This document shows positions 23,626 through 34,699 of a stretch of 38,172 nucleotides of DNA, piece by piece. Made by a program: the position numbers and the translations under genes. This DNA comes from Rickettsia endosymbiont of Ixodes persulcatus (GTDB lineage: Bacteria; Pseudomonadota; Alphaproteobacteria; Rickettsiales; Rickettsiaceae), in assembly GCA_027293795.1 (NCBI GenBank), contig JAPYLE010000237.1:1-38172 (forward strand), read 5' to 3'. Below the pieces are notes generated by a model, which was not told the origin of the DNA, ran no database searches, and saw only the letters and a list, made by a program, of their open reading frames with translations. The number at the start of each line of letters is the position of its first letter. The first letter of the stretch is position 1.

Positions 23626-25698
23626 TTATTTTTTAGCTTTAATAATATCAGCTACCTGACTCGGCACTTGATCATAATGAGAAAATATCATACTAAACTG
23701 AGCTCTACCTTGAGATAGCGACCTAAGCGTATTAACATAACCAAACATTTCTGCCAAAGGCACATTAGAGGTAACTACTTGAGCATTTGCTCTTGGATCC
23801 ATGCTTTGGATTTGTCCTCTACGGCTATTTAAATCACCTATAATATCTCCCATATATTCATCAGGAGTGATAACTTCAATTTTCATAATCGGCTCAAGTA
23901 ATTTGGGATTACCTTTCGGCATCCCTTCTCTAAATGCTGCCTTTGCTGCAATTTCAAACGCAAGTACACTAGAATCTACATCATGAAACGCACCGTCAAC
24001 TAAAGTCGCTTTAAAATCAATCATAGGATAACCGGCAATAACACCAGTTTCTCTAATATTATTTAATCCTTTTTCAACACCGGGTATATATTCTTTAGGC
24101 ACAGCACCGCCGACAATTTTGCTTTCAAAAACAAACCCCTCGGCTGGATTCAAAGGTTCAAAGATAATTTTTACACGTGCAAATTGCCCTGCACCTCCTG
24201 ATTGTTTTTTATGAGTATAATCAATTTCGCAAGCTTTAGTTATAGTTTCACGATATGCTACTTGAGGAGCTCCAATATTTGCTTCAACCTTAAACTCTCT
24301 TCTCATACGATCAATGATAATTTCTAAATGGAGTTCTCCCATTCCTTTTATCACCGTTTGTCCTGTTTCATGATTCGTTGAAACTCTAAATGACGGATCT
24401 TCTGCTGCCAAACGAGAAAGTGCTAAGCCCATTTTTTCTTGATCGGCGGTTGATTTAGGTTCCACCGCAAGCTCAATTACCGGCTCCGGAAATTCCATTC
24501 TTTCTAAGATTACTTGCTTATCAACATCGGATAATGTATCACCGGTGGTAGTATCTTTAAGACCTGCTAAAGCTACTATATCACCTGCCGATGCTTCTTT
24601 TACGTCTTCACGATTATTAGCATGCATTAATAGCATTCTACCTATTTTTTCTCTTTTATTCTTTACGGTATTAATAACAGTCGATCCGGGAGTAATTTTC
24701 CCCGAATATATTCTAATAAAAGTTAATGACCCGACAAACGGGTCATTCATAATTTTAAATGCTAAAGCTGCAAAAGGCTCAGTTACCGAAATAGGAAAAT
24801 CTTTTTCTTCACCGGTGCTTACTTCCATGCCTTTTACTATACCTATATCAATAGGTGAAGGCAGGAAATCTACTACGGCATCAAGTAAAGGCTGTACTCC
24901 TTTATTTTTAAAAGCACTACCGCATAAAACCGGATAAAAAGCTGCTGAAATAGTACTATTCCTAATTAATCTTTTAATTTCTTCTTCCGTTACTTCTTCA
25001 CCTGATAAATATTTTTCCATAACATGATCATCTAACTCAACAACCATATCAAGTAATTTAGTACGATATTCTTCAGCTTTGTCTTTCATATCGGCAGGTA
25101 TATCTTCTTCAAAATACTCGGCTCCAAGTGATTCATCTTTCCAAATCACTGCTTTCATTTTAACAAGATCAATTATACCTTTAAAATTCTCTTCAATCCC
25201 TACAGGCAACTGAATAACAAGCGGTTTTGCTCCTAAACGATCTTTGATCATTTCAACGCATCTATAAAAATCCGCTCCCATTCTGTCCATTTTATTGACA
25301 AAACACATTCTAGGAACATTATATTTATCAGCTTGTCTCCATACCGTCTCAGATTGCGGCTCCACACCTGCTACACCGTCAAATACTGCAACCGCACCAT
25401 CAAGAACACGAAGCGAACGTTCTACCTCAATAGTAAAGTCAACGTGTCCGGGAGTATCGATAATATTTATTATCTTATCTTGCCATCTACAGGTAGTAGC
25501 AGCCGAAGTAATGGTTATACCACGCTCTTGTTCCTGCTCCATCCAGTCCATGGTAGCACCGCCCTCATGAACTTCACCTATTTTATGTGATTTACCGGTA
25601 TAATATAAAACACGCTCGGTAGTTGTGGTCTTACCGGCATCAATGTGAGCACATATACCTATATTACGAATATACTCAAGTTTGTTTATTTTACTCAT
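23626..25698 (-). CDS. fusA: Elongation factor G
   Basis: 690 aa; [45 protein letters not shown]. Confidence 0.99.
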   Translation of the reverse strand: MSKINKLEYIRNIGICAHIDAGKTTTTERVLYYTGKSHKIGEVHEGGATMDWMEQEQERGITITSAATTCRWQDKIINIIDTPGHVDFTIEVERSLRVLDGAVAVFDGVAGVEPQSETVWRQADKYNVPRMCFVNKMDRMGADFYRCVEMIKDRLGAKPLVIQLPVGIEENFKGIIDLVKMKAVIWKDESLGAEYFEEDIPADMKDKAEEYRTKLLDMVVELDDHVMEKYLSGEEVTEEEIKRLIRNSTISAAFYPVLCGSAFKNKGVQPLLDAVVDFLPSPIDIGIVKGMEVSTGEEKDFPISVTEPFAALAFKIMNDPFVGSLTFIRIYSGKITPGSTVINTVKNKREKIGRMLLMHANNREDVKEASAGDIVALAGLKDTTTGDTLSDVDKQVILERMEFPEPVIELAVEPKSTADQEKMGLALSRLAAEDPSFRVSTNHETGQTVIKGMGELHLEIIIDRMRREFKVEANIGAPQVAYRETITKACEIDYTHKKQSGGAGQFARVKIIFEPLNPAEGFVFESKIVGGAVPKEYIPGVEKGLNNIRETGVIAGYPMIDFKATLVDGAFHDVDSSVLAFEIAAKAAFREGMPKGNPKLLEPIMKIEVITPDEYMGDIIGDLNSRRGQIQSMDPRANAQVVTSNVPLAEMFGYVNTLRSLSQGRAQFSMIFSHYDQVPSQVADIIKAKK

Positions 25699-25710
25699 AA
25701 TTAGCTTACC

Positions 25711-26193
25711 TTATTTCATTTTTTTAGGACTAAAATGAGAGAAAGCTTTATTAGCTTCAGCCATTTTATGAGTATCGTCTTTCTTCTTAATGGCAACGCC
25801 TCTGTTATTAGAAGCTTCAAACAACTCTTCAGCGAGTTTATCAACCATCATTTTTTCAGAACGTTTTGACGCAGCATTAATAATCCAGCGGCTAGCGAGG
25901 GCATACCCTCTTCTTTCATCAACATGTGTCGGAACTTGATAATTAGCTCCTCCTACTCTAACCGAAGTTACTTCTAAATGCGGCTTTACGTTATGCATAG
26001 CATTATTAAAGGTTTGATATGGATCGACTCTATGCTTCTTTTCAATTTTATCAAAAGCTGAATAAACAATTTTCTCTGCAAGAGCTTTCTTTCCTTCTTT
26101 CATAATATTATTGATAAATCTTGACAGCAAAATACTGTTATATTTCATATCAGGTAAAATTACTCGCTTTTCCGCGGCGTGACGACGTGACAT
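25711..26193 (-). CDS. rpsG: 30S ribosomal protein S7
   Basis: 160 aa; MSRRHAAEKR...LLSRFINNIMKEGKKALAEKIVYSAFD. Confidence 0.99.
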   Translation of the reverse strand: MSRRHAAEKRVILPDMKYNSILLSRFINNIMKEGKKALAEKIVYSAFDKIEKKHRVDPYQTFNNAMHNVKPHLEVTSVRVGGANYQVPTHVDERRGYALASRWIINAASKRSEKMMVDKLAEELFEASNNRGVAIKKKDDTHKMAEANKAFSHFSPKKMK

Positions 26194-26220
26194 TTTATTT
26201 TTTCCCTCTAACTTAATAAT

Positions 26221-26610
26221 TTATTTTTTTGTAACTGCAACTTGTTTACGAGGAGCACCGTAACGTGAACGACCTTGCTTACGTCCTTTAACTCCGGCAA
26301 TATCATAAGCACCGAGTACGATATGATATTTCACCCCTGGAAGATCAGGAACCTGACCGCCTCTTACTAACACCCTATCATGCTCCTTTACACTATGCTT
26401 TTCACCTGGAATATATGCATTTACGGTTCTTTTATTACTTAAACGCACCGTTGCGATCTTACGAAGTGCAGAGTTAGGCTTTTTAGGGGTAACGGTTTTT
26501 ACGACTAAGCAAACACCACTTTTAAAAGGATTAGATTCTAAGGCAGGAGATTTGGTCTTACGAGTTTTTGACTTTCTCCCAAAACGTACTAATTGATTAT
26601 ATGTCGGCAT
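26221..26610 (-). CDS. rpsL: 30S ribosomal protein S12
   Basis: 129 aa; [59 protein letters not shown]. Confidence 0.99.
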
Positions 26611-26647
26611 TGAAATAAATACTCCAAAAAAACTTATATATACGATA

Positions 26648-26681
26648 ATTAAAGGGTGGAAAATACTCCCACCCTTTAATT
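26648..26681. terminator. Intrinsic terminator between the amino-acid permease gene and rpsL
   Basis: ttaaagggtggaaaatactcccaccctttaatttt stem with flanking T/A runs. Confidence 0.7.
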
Positions 26682-26770
26682 TTAAATCATTTCTAAATAC
26701 AAATTATAAGAATTTGTAAATTACACTAAACTTAAGTTATAATTACTTTTTCCATAAAAGCAAGTATGTT

Positions 26771-27427
26771 TTAATTAACAATCATTTTTTTCTCAATTAT
26801 TTTTGCTATAAAGCTGATTAACATGACTAAAATATAATAACAGCACGCAGCAATAAGCATTGGAAAAAAATAATTATATGTTTCAATTGATACAATTTGT
26901 GCTCTACGCATTAAATCCATTTCTCCAAGCATAGAAATAATGGCTGATTCTTTAATCAAATTTACAAGTTCATTTACTAATGACGGAAAAATATTTTTAA
27001 CTGCTTGCGGTAGGATTATATCTTTCATTATTAAAAACTTTGGAATAGCAAGAGCTTCAGCCGCTTCAAACTGACCTTTATCAACCGCATTAATTCCTGC
27101 TCTAATTAATTCCGAAACATATGCACCCGAATTAAGAGAAAAGGAAATAGCCCCTGCCGTAAACACGCTAAATTTAATACCTACTATATAAGGCGATGCA
27201 AAATAAATAATACTTAGCTGAATTAATAGAGGCGTCCCTCTAAAAATAGCAGTATAGAAATTTGCAAAAAATCTTAAAGCACGATTTTTATTTACCTTAC
27301 AAATAGCAAGTAACATCCCTATCACTAAACCAAATATAACGGCAATAACGCTATATTTTAAAGTAACTAAAGTCCCCTCTACAATAAAAAGGATTGTTGG
27401 ATAGAATTTTATTAAATACTCAAACAT
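26771..27427 (-). CDS. glnP: Amino-acid (glutamine-type) ABC transporter permease
   Basis: 218 aa; HisM/GlnP-type signature NSGAYVSELIRAGINAVDKGQFEAAEALAIPKFLIMKDIILPQAVKNIFPSLVNELVNLIKESAI. Confidence 0.88.
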   Translation of the reverse strand: MFEYLIKFYPTILFIVEGTLVTLKYSVIAVIFGLVIGMLLAICKVNKNRALRFFANFYTAIFRGTPLLIQLSIIYFASPYIVGIKFSVFTAGAISFSLNSGAYVSELIRAGINAVDKGQFEAAEALAIPKFLIMKDIILPQAVKNIFPSLVNELVNLIKESAIISMLGEMDLMRRAQIVSIETYNYFFPMLIAACCYYILVMLISFIAKIIEKKMIVN

Positions 27428-27454
27428 AAATTATTTATAGATTTATTCCTGCGT

Positions 27455-27612
27455 GGATCGATTTTTTCGTCATTGCGAGGAAAATTACGAAGTAATTGAC
27501 GAAGCAAGGAAGAAATAAAAATGCTAGTTTACAGCATTTTTATTATTTTTACTGGATTGCCACGCTCCGAGCAAATGCTCGCAATGACGATTTTGGTATC
27601 CACGAACCAACG
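27455..27612. repeat. RPE-type palindromic repeat
   Basis: gtcattgcgaggaaaattacgaagtaattgacgaagc ... ctggattgccacgctccgagcaaatgctcgcaatgac. Confidence 0.65.
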
Positions 27613-27641
27613 ACGCCAATTTTTCAAATTAAAAGTATACA

Positions 27642-29432
27642 TTAGTACACTCTCTTTGCCGGCGGGACTGCTTTTACTTCATCGGTTAAAGTGGTTAACG
27701 TCACAGGTTTATAATCAAGCACTACTTTACCTGCTTCATCGATAGAGCTAAGGGTATGCTTCATCCAATCCCCATCATTACGATCAGGGTAATCTTCCCT
27801 AGCATGGGCACCTCTGCTTTCTTTTCTTGCAGCTGCCGAATATACCGTTACCAAAGCTTGATCAAGTAAATTATCTAGCTCTAAGGCTTCGACTAAATCA
27901 CTATTCCAAATTAAAGATTTATCGTTAATCTTTATATCTTTATAACCGGCCCTTATCTCGCTAATCATTTCCGCTCCTTTGTCTAGTACCTCTTGAGTTC
28001 TGAATACCGAAGCGTGGCTTTGCATAGTTCTCTGCATTTTAAGCCTTAAATCTGCAACTAAAATATTACCATTACTATGACGAACTTTATCTAATCTATT
28101 TATAACTTTTTCAAGGCTTTCTTCTTTTAAAGGCTTATGCGTGCTGGCAGGCTTAATAAGCTCAGCTGCTTTTAATGCAGAGCTTCTACCAAATACTACT
28201 AAATCAAGCAAAGAGTTTGATCCTAAACGATTAGCACCATGTACCGATACACAAGCAGCCTCACCAATTGCCATAAGACCTTTTACTATAGTGTTATGAT
28301 TTTCGCCGTCTTTAATTATAACTTGACCGTGGTAATTAGTCGGTATTCCGCCCATATTATAATGAACTGTAGGAAGTACCGGTATCGGCTCTTTAGTAAC
28401 ATCAACACCTGCAAAAATTTTAGCTGTTTCGGAAATACCCGGTAAGCGGCTGTGTAAAATTTCAGGAGATAAATGATTTAAATGTAGGAATACATGATCT
28501 TTATGCTTGCCGACTCCTCGACCTGCACGAATCTCAATAGTCATTGCTCTTGAAACTACATCCCTTGAAGCTAAATCTTTTGCGGCCGGAGCATAACGCT
28601 CCATAAAACGCTCACCGTTTGCATTGACAAGATATCCCCCCTCACCTCTAGCTCCCTCGGTGATAAGACAGCCTGCCGAATATATACCGGTCGGGTGGAA
28701 CTGCACAAACTCCATATCTTGCAGCGGCAGACCGGCTCGAATCGCCATACCTCCTCCGTCACCTGTACAAGTATGAGCAGACGTCGCCGAAAAATAAGCA
28801 CGCCCGTATCCACCCGTTGCAAGTACTACATTATGAGCTCTAAAACAATGCAGACTACCGTCATCTAAATTCCATGCAACTACGCCTCTACATTCACCGT
28901 CTTCCATCAATAAATCAATAGCAAAATATTCAACAAAAAACAGTACTTTATGTTTCAATGATTGTTGATATAAAGTATGGAGTATGGCATGCCCCGTACG
29001 ATCTGCCGCAGCACATGTACGCTGGGCTGCTTTTCCTTTGCCGTACTCTGTTGTCATACCACCGAAAGGACGCTGATAAATTTTTCCTTCTTTGGTTCTT
29101 GAAAAAGGTACGCCGTAATGCTCAAGCTCTAAAATCGCATCAGGAGCGTTCTTACACATATACTCGATGGCATCTTGGTCGCCTAACCAATCAGAGCCTT
29201 TAACAGTATCATACATATGCCAACGCCAATCATCTTCGCCCATATTTCCAAGAGCTGCACTAATTCCGCCCTGAGCAGCCACGGTATGACTACGAGTCGG
29301 GAATAGCTTAGTTACACAAGCGGTATTTAGCCCTTCTTTAGCCATACCGAAAGCAGAACGAAGACCTGCTCCGCCCGCCCCTACGACAACGACGTCAAAT
29401 TTATGATGAATGATATTATACGCTTTAGTCAT
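27642..29432 (-). CDS. sdhA: Succinate dehydrogenase flavoprotein subunit
   Basis: 596 aa; [70 protein letters not shown]. Confidence 0.99.
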   Translation of the reverse strand: MTKAYNIIHHKFDVVVVGAGGAGLRSAFGMAKEGLNTACVTKLFPTRSHTVAAQGGISAALGNMGEDDWRWHMYDTVKGSDWLGDQDAIEYMCKNAPDAILELEHYGVPFSRTKEGKIYQRPFGGMTTEYGKGKAAQRTCAAADRTGHAILHTLYQQSLKHKVLFFVEYFAIDLLMEDGECRGVVAWNLDDGSLHCFRAHNVVLATGGYGRAYFSATSAHTCTGDGGGMAIRAGLPLQDMEFVQFHPTGIYSAGCLITEGARGEGGYLVNANGERFMERYAPAAKDLASRDVVSRAMTIEIRAGRGVGKHKDHVFLHLNHLSPEILHSRLPGISETAKIFAGVDVTKEPIPVLPTVHYNMGGIPTNYHGQVIIKDGENHNTIVKGLMAIGEAACVSVHGANRLGSNSLLDLVVFGRSSALKAAELIKPASTHKPLKEESLEKVINRLDKVRHSNGNILVADLRLKMQRTMQSHASVFRTQEVLDKGAEMISEIRAGYKDIKINDKSLIWNSDLVEALELDNLLDQALVTVYSAAARKESRGAHAREDYPDRNDGDWMKHTLSSIDEAGKVVLDYKPVTLTTLTDEVKAVPPAKRVY

Positions 29433-29474
29433 TAATTTAATTTTTTATCTTGTATTTTGAAATGTTTGTGTCAA

Positions 29475-29628
29475 CGTCATTGCGAGAAAGCGTTGTTACG
29501 TGAACAGGTTTCTCAATTGTCACCCCGTGGCTTGACCACGGGGTCCAGTTAATAATACTAAAACTATTAGTATTATTAGTGATTCTTCTGGATCCCGCGA
29601 TATCAAGTCGCGGGATGACACTGAACAT
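29475..29628. repeat. RPE-type repeat in the sdhD-sdhA spacer
   Basis: tgtcaccccgtggcttgaccacggggtccagtta ... ctggatcccgcgatatcaagtcgcgggatgacac. Confidence 0.75.
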
Positions 29629-29635
29629 AACTAAA

Positions 29636-30013
29636 TCACCCCTTATAAAACATAGCCGTCACAAAAGCTGCAATAGTAACTAAGCAGAATAATTTTACTA
29701 CTATAATTAATGCATTACGTAATTTATTGCAGCTTATATAATCTTCTATTACTACCTGCATACCGAGCATAGCATGATATAAAGAAATAATTACTGTAAT
29801 TAATAATGCTACTACATTAAAAGGTTTTTTAAGCTCCCACATAATGATACTTAAATCACTATTTTTATTAGTTAACGTAAAATATATTAACCATATAGAA
29901 CATAAAGCTAATATAATCCCTGTAACCCTTTGTAATAACCAATGATGAGAACCGCTGTTAGCAGAACCGTCGGCCTTTGCTTTTACAATTTCCGCTTTAA
30001 AATCATATACCAT
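29636..30013 (-). CDS. sdhD: Succinate dehydrogenase membrane anchor subunit
   Basis: 125 aa, three TMs; SGSHHWLLQRVTGIILALCSIWL, HAMLGMQVVIEDYI; adjacent to sdhA. Confidence 0.93.
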   Translation of the reverse strand: MVYDFKAEIVKAKADGSANSGSHHWLLQRVTGIILALCSIWLIYFTLTNKNSDLSIIMWELKKPFNVVALLITVIISLYHAMLGMQVVIEDYISCNKLRNALIIVVKLFCLVTIAAFVTAMFYKG

Positions 30014-30855
30014 TAATTTTCTCTAAACACATTTTTTCTGTTATTTGTTTTAGCTTTTCAACTCTTGAGATTAAATATAAAAGCTGTTCTTTGGTAATTT
30101 TATAGTTTTTATCATATCTTGTATCAACATAAGCTTTCCGAAGTAATTTAAAACATTCTTTTTGCTCCGGCGTTGCTATAGGAAATACTTGCAATAGCTC
30201 ACTATTATAATTTTTTGCTCTACTACCTAACTTTTTTACAACTTAGTAATTTGAAAAAACTAATAAAATGCTACTATAAAAACTTTCCGTAGCTTGATGA
30301 AGATAAAAAGCACTTTTGTTTAACTCACCTCTTTCAAATGGATATTTGCAATCAATCAAAAACCCGCATCCACTTTTAAACCACTCTTCATAATAATCTT
30401 TAGCGATTTCCCTCGCTCCAAGATAAATCTTTAGCTTCGCTTAAAGTAAATTCACCGCTATCATATAAAAGCACTCCTTCTTTTTTGATATCTGTATAGA
30501 AATAACGCCCTTTCTCAAGCTGAGTCTTTACTTCCTCTATTGATTCAAGAATTATAGATATTTCTGAATCATAAGGGATAATCTGATCTTTTATTACTCC
30601 CGTTTTTTCTAATCTTTTATAGATATTATCTTCAAGTCTTAAAGCAGCATGTCCCTTATATTTTTTTAGTATTATTAAAGTATTGAGATTGCTATTGATA
30701 ACCATTAACTAAATCACGCACCCAATCGCCTCTAGCATATGATCCTATAAGATAATCATGGTGATTTTATCTTTGTGCAATATCTAGAATTTGCTGCACT
30801 ATAAAATTAAGCCTTGCCCTAATTTTAAGGGGGCGTTCGGGTAAAGTAGTTTTCA
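30003..30855 (-). pseudogene. Degraded nucleotidyltransferase-HEPN (MNT-HEPN) fusion gene
   Basis: Fragments in order on the minus strand: MKTTLPERPLKIRARLNFIVQQILDIAQR*, HDYLIGSYARGDWVRD (MNT GSxARGD motif), ORF 30400-30705, AREIAKDYYEEWFKSG...HQATESFYSSILL (HEPN-like), ORF 30003-30194. Confidence 0.75.
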
Positions 30856-30878
30856 TAATTCCTACAACAACATATAGC

Positions 30879-31253
30879 TTAAATCCACAACAACATAGTT
30901 AATAATATAGAACATATAACCACACACCAACCCGTGATGTTAACTGCTTTTATAGAAAAGCCATAACCGATATCCCAAAATAAATGACGAATACCGTTAC
31001 ATAAATGATAAAACCAAGCGTAGCTAACGGCTACTAAGCATATTTTTATAATGCAGCAACTAGCAAGATACAAATAATTATTGTCATATTTACTAAGAAT
31101 CAACCACCACGCCAAAATTGATACTGCAAAAAATAAAGCAACACCGGTCATACGATGCAAAATCGACAACGTAGAACTTATCTGTGGTTTATATATGCTT
31201 AAATGCGGTGAGGTCGGACGCTTATTATAAATTTCCTGTTTTGTTTTAGTCAT
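30879..31253 (-). CDS. sdhC: Succinate dehydrogenase cytochrome b556 subunit
   Basis: 124 aa; RPTSPHLSIYKPQISSTLSILHRMTGVALFF and HLCNGIRHLFWDIGYGF signatures. Confidence 0.97.
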   Translation of the reverse strand: MTKTKQEIYNKRPTSPHLSIYKPQISSTLSILHRMTGVALFFAVSILAWWLILSKYDNNYLYLASCCIIKICLVAVSYAWFYHLCNGIRHLFWDIGYGFSIKAVNITGWCVVICSILLTMLLWI

Positions 31254-31275
31254 AGCTATTTAACATAATAAAAAA

Positions 31276-32022
31276 TTAGGTAGAAGGTAGACGGGTATAC
31301 CCTTTAGCAGGTGATAAATCATCTGCCACTGCTCTTCTATCATCAAAAACAAAGCACTCGCCTTGCCATAAATTATTCTTGTTTTGCGTATCCTCTAAGT
31401 ACTGCAATATACCGCCCTTTAAATGATATACCTCATCATAGCCTATGCTTTTAAGTAAGCTGGTAGATTTTTCACATCTAATACCGCCGGTACAAAACAT
31501 AGCAATCTTCTTGCCTTTAAGTAATTTCTCATTCTGGCGAACCCAAGCCGGAAACTGCTTAAATGTTTCCGTATACGGGTTAATTGCCGATTTAAATGTA
31601 CCGACCTCTACTTCATAATTATTTCGAGTATCTATTACTATAACATCTTGTTTTGTAATAAAACTATCCCAATCTTTCGGCTCTATATATTCGCCCTTAA
31701 ATAAATCAACATTTAAATCATCGACATTCATCGCTACAATCTCTTTCTTAAGTCTGACTTTTAATTTCTGAAAAGGATGAACATCACTATAATTTATTTT
31801 AATGTTAACATCTTTGGTAACGGTTAGCTTTATCAATTCTTCAAGTACAAGATTTACATTTCCATATAAACCTGAAAAAGAACCATTAAAACCTTCTTTT
31901 GATAATAAAATAGTACCTCTAACATATTTTCTTTTACCGATAAGCAAAAGCTTTGGTATCAAATTCGCCGGCTCTTCTATATTAACAAAACTATATGCAC
32001 TTAAAATTGCTATTTTTTTCAT
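31276..32022 (-). CDS. trhO: Rhodanese-domain tRNA uridine(34) hydroxylase, TrhO/YceA family
   Basis: 248 aa; [23 protein letters not shown]-like [33 protein letters not shown]. Confidence 0.92.
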   Translation of the reverse strand: MKKIAILSAYSFVNIEEPANLIPKLLLIGKRKYVRGTILLSKEGFNGSFSGLYGNVNLVLEELIKLTVTKDVNIKINYSDVHPFQKLKVRLKKEIVAMNVDDLNVDLFKGEYIEPKDWDSFITKQDVIVIDTRNNYEVEVGTFKSAINPYTETFKQFPAWVRQNEKLLKGKKIAMFCTGGIRCEKSTSLLKSIGYDEVYHLKGGILQYLEDTQNKNNLWQGECFVFDDRRAVADDLSPAKGYTRLPST

Positions 32023-32071
32023 TCATAATTATTTAATGTTATTATTGTATGGTTCTTGAAAAACACTCCGG

Positions 32072-32102
32072 TGTCATACCGTGGCTTGACCACAGTATGA
32101 CA
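32072..32102. repeat. Short RPE-like palindrome
   Basis: gtcataccgtggcttgaccacagtatgac. Confidence 0.55.
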
Positions 32103-32107
32103 TTTAA

Positions 32108-33649
32108 TCACATCACCTGCAGCGGTACAAACATATTACTATCGCCTCTTTCAATCAAGAGCAAAATATTTTGCTTATTCGATTTTTTAGCATTTTCATA
32201 TAATTCTTCTAGCTTACTTATATTGTCTATGTTTTCTTGATTAACATTGGTTATCAGATCACCAATTTTGAAACTGTTTTCTTCTTCATCAATATTGGTT
32301 ATAACTACTCCCGTTTTATCCTGAGGGATAGTATATTTTTGTCTTAATTCTTCAGTCAAATTACTAAAAGTAATATTATTTTTAGTAATAGATAAATTAT
32401 TTTCTCCTTTGTTTGTTACTTCTTCTTTATTTACTTGTTCTGCTGAATCTTTGTTAATTTCTTCATTATCTGCAGTAATCTTAATAGGTAATTCAAACTC
32501 TTTTTTGTCACGAAGTATTTTTACTTTTACTTCCTGATCAATAGGGGCATCTGCAATAATTACACGTAATTTTTTAGTATTTTTAACCGTTATATCTGCA
32601 AACTCTATTATTATATCGCCTGTTTTAATACCTGCTTTATCCCCCGGACCGTCTTCTTGTACTTTAGCCACTAACACCCCACTAGTATCTTTAAGCCCTA
32701 ACCCTTCAGAAATTTCCTCGGTTAAATCTTGTATTATTACTCCAAGACGTCCTCTATTTATTTTACCGTCTTTCTTAAGGCGTTCGATTATAGGCTTTGC
32801 AGTATTTGACGGTATAGCAAAACCGATACCTATATTAGTACCGAGCGGTGAAAAAATTGCTGTATTTACGCCGATTACTTTCTGATCCAAATTAAACATA
32901 GGACCGCCGGAATTACCATTATTAATTGCAGCATCCGTCTGAATAAAATTATCGACTATATTATCCGTATCTATATCGATATCCCGACCTTTAGAAGAAA
33001 TAATACCGGCAGTAACCGTACCCCCTAGATTACCGAACGGATTACCGATTGCAATAATCCAATCACCTACTCTTGCATCATTTGAATCTCCAAACTCAAC
33101 AAAAGGTAGAGACTCCTCGCTATCTATTTTTAAGAGAGCTAAATCGGTTTTAGTATCGCTACCTATTAATTTAGCCGGTAATTCAGTATTATCTGCAAGT
33201 TTTATATTAATTTTATTAACATTTGCAATTACATGATAGTTTGTCACTATTAAGCCGTTAGGCTTAATAATAAATCCTGAGCCAAGCGGAACATTTTTAG
33301 GAGTTTGATCCACTTCTTCCAAATTCAGCGGTATATTAAGACGTTCTAAAAAATCATTAATGAAGTCTAAAGGTTTTTTTTCTTGCAGAGGATCTTTCTC
33401 GGCATTTTCTGATTTACTATTAACATACTCTATCGTTGAAATATTAACGACTGCAGGAATTAACGGCTCAACTATATCGGCAAAACTATAACGAGCAGCT
33501 TCACTTACTTTTAAAGGAGCAGAATTTATTTCCGTAAACTCATTTTCTTCTAAAATTTCCGGTTTTTTAATGTTCTCTTTTGCTAAAACAGCATTGTTTA
33601 ATATTATAACTATTACGATAAAAATATATTTAAACATTTTGGGGTGCAT
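32108..33649 (-). CDS. degP: HtrA/Deg-family periplasmic serine protease with PDZ domains
   Basis: 513 aa; signal peptide, GSGFIIKPNGLIVTNYHVI, FIQTDAAINNGNSGGPMFNLDQKVIGVNTAIFSP. Confidence 0.97.
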   Translation of the reverse strand: MHPKMFKYIFIVIVIILNNAVLAKENIKKPEILEENEFTEINSAPLKVSEAARYSFADIVEPLIPAVVNISTIEYVNSKSENAEKDPLQEKKPLDFINDFLERLNIPLNLEEVDQTPKNVPLGSGFIIKPNGLIVTNYHVIANVNKINIKLADNTELPAKLIGSDTKTDLALLKIDSEESLPFVEFGDSNDARVGDWIIAIGNPFGNLGGTVTAGIISSKGRDIDIDTDNIVDNFIQTDAAINNGNSGGPMFNLDQKVIGVNTAIFSPLGTNIGIGFAIPSNTAKPIIERLKKDGKINRGRLGVIIQDLTEEISEGLGLKDTSGVLVAKVQEDGPGDKAGIKTGDIIIEFADITVKNTKKLRVIIADAPIDQEVKVKILRDKKEFELPIKITADNEEINKDSAEQVNKEEVTNKGENNLSITKNNITFSNLTEELRQKYTIPQDKTGVVITNIDEEENSFKIGDLITNVNQENIDNISKLEELYENAKKSNKQNILLLIERGDSNMFVPLQVM

Positions 33650-33654
33650 AATTA

Positions 33655-34515
33655 CTACTTAGCTAAATTTAAATATTTAAAAACTTCAGCCTCAGGTGAG
33701 ATTACAAAATTAGTATCTTCTTGCTTTAAAGAATTTTTATATACTAAAAGTGATCTATAAAATTTATAAAATTCTGGATCGACGGAATAAGCAGAATTAT
33801 ATATTTTTGCTGCTTTCTCATCGCCGTCACCTTTGATAATTTGTGCATCTCTATAAGCTTTAGCAAGTATTATTTTACTTTCTTTCTCTGCTTTTGAACG
33901 AATACGCATGCTTTCTTCTTGTCCTTCTGCCCTAATTTGGGTTGCTTCTTTTTCACGTGCCGATTGCATACGGCGATAAATAGCCGCACTATTTTCTTTT
34001 GGTAAGTCTGCTCTTAAAATTCTAACATCTACAACATCAATACCAAAACTTTTAGCTTCTCCGTCCACTTGGTTTAAGATATTTAACATTACGTTACTAC
34101 GCTCTTGGCTTAAAAGACTACTTAGCGAGATTTTACCTATCACCTTACGCATCGACGACTCAAGATTTCGAGTCAATCTAATTTTTACCCCTTGATAATC
34201 ATGCACCGTTTTATAAAACATTACCGGATTATTAATTTGGAATTTGGCGTAAGCATCAACAATAACTCGTTTACCGTCGGCAGCCGTTAATTCTTTTGCC
34301 TCAACCTCAACATCTAAAAGACGTTTATCAAAAAACTCTACATTTTGAATAAACGGGATTTTAATATGCAGCCCTGGATTTTCTATAGTTCTAACTGCCT
34401 CACCAAACTGGAATACCACGGCAGATTGGCGCTGGTCAACTGAAAATAAGGAACTAGAAATCAGTATCAGCCCAAAAACAATTGTAAAAATTATATAATA
34501 AATCTTTTGTTGCAT
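33655..34515 (-). CDS. hflC: Protease modulator HflC
   Basis: 286 aa SPFH protein; VDQRQSAVVFQFGEAVRTIENPGLHIKIPFIQNVEFFDKRLLDV. Confidence 0.96.
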   Translation of the reverse strand: MQQKIYYIIFTIVFGLILISSSLFSVDQRQSAVVFQFGEAVRTIENPGLHIKIPFIQNVEFFDKRLLDVEVEAKELTAADGKRVIVDAYAKFQINNPVMFYKTVHDYQGVKIRLTRNLESSMRKVIGKISLSSLLSQERSNVMLNILNQVDGEAKSFGIDVVDVRILRADLPKENSAAIYRRMQSAREKEATQIRAEGQEESMRIRSKAEKESKIILAKAYRDAQIIKGDGDEKAAKIYNSAYSVDPEFYKFYRSLLVYKNSLKQEDTNFVISPEAEVFKYLNLAK

Positions 34516-34540
34516 TTAATATTCCTTATTGTTTAAATGT

Positions 34541-34692
34541 CATTCTTGCGAAAGGACTTTGTTGCATGGATCAGTTTCCCGATTGTCATCCCGCGACTTG
34601 TGAGCTAGATCTAGTCTTTTTTAATTTTTTTATGGATACCGTGGTCAAGCCACGGTATGACAAAGTAGATTTCCACCAAAGCGGGAATTACA
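34541..34692. repeat. Composite RPE-type repeat between hflC and hflK
   Basis: tgtcatcccgcgacttg... and ggataccgtggtcaagccacggtatgacaaagtagatt; nearly the same order as the insert at 37289-37430. Confidence 0.75.
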
Positions 34693-34699
34693 TAGTACC

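Noticed and set aside
23801-25590. Plus-strand ORFs opposite fusA
   Set aside because: Antisense shadows of EF-G.
28239-29203. ORFs on both strands inside sdhA
   Set aside because: Overlap a well-supported sdhA in other frames.
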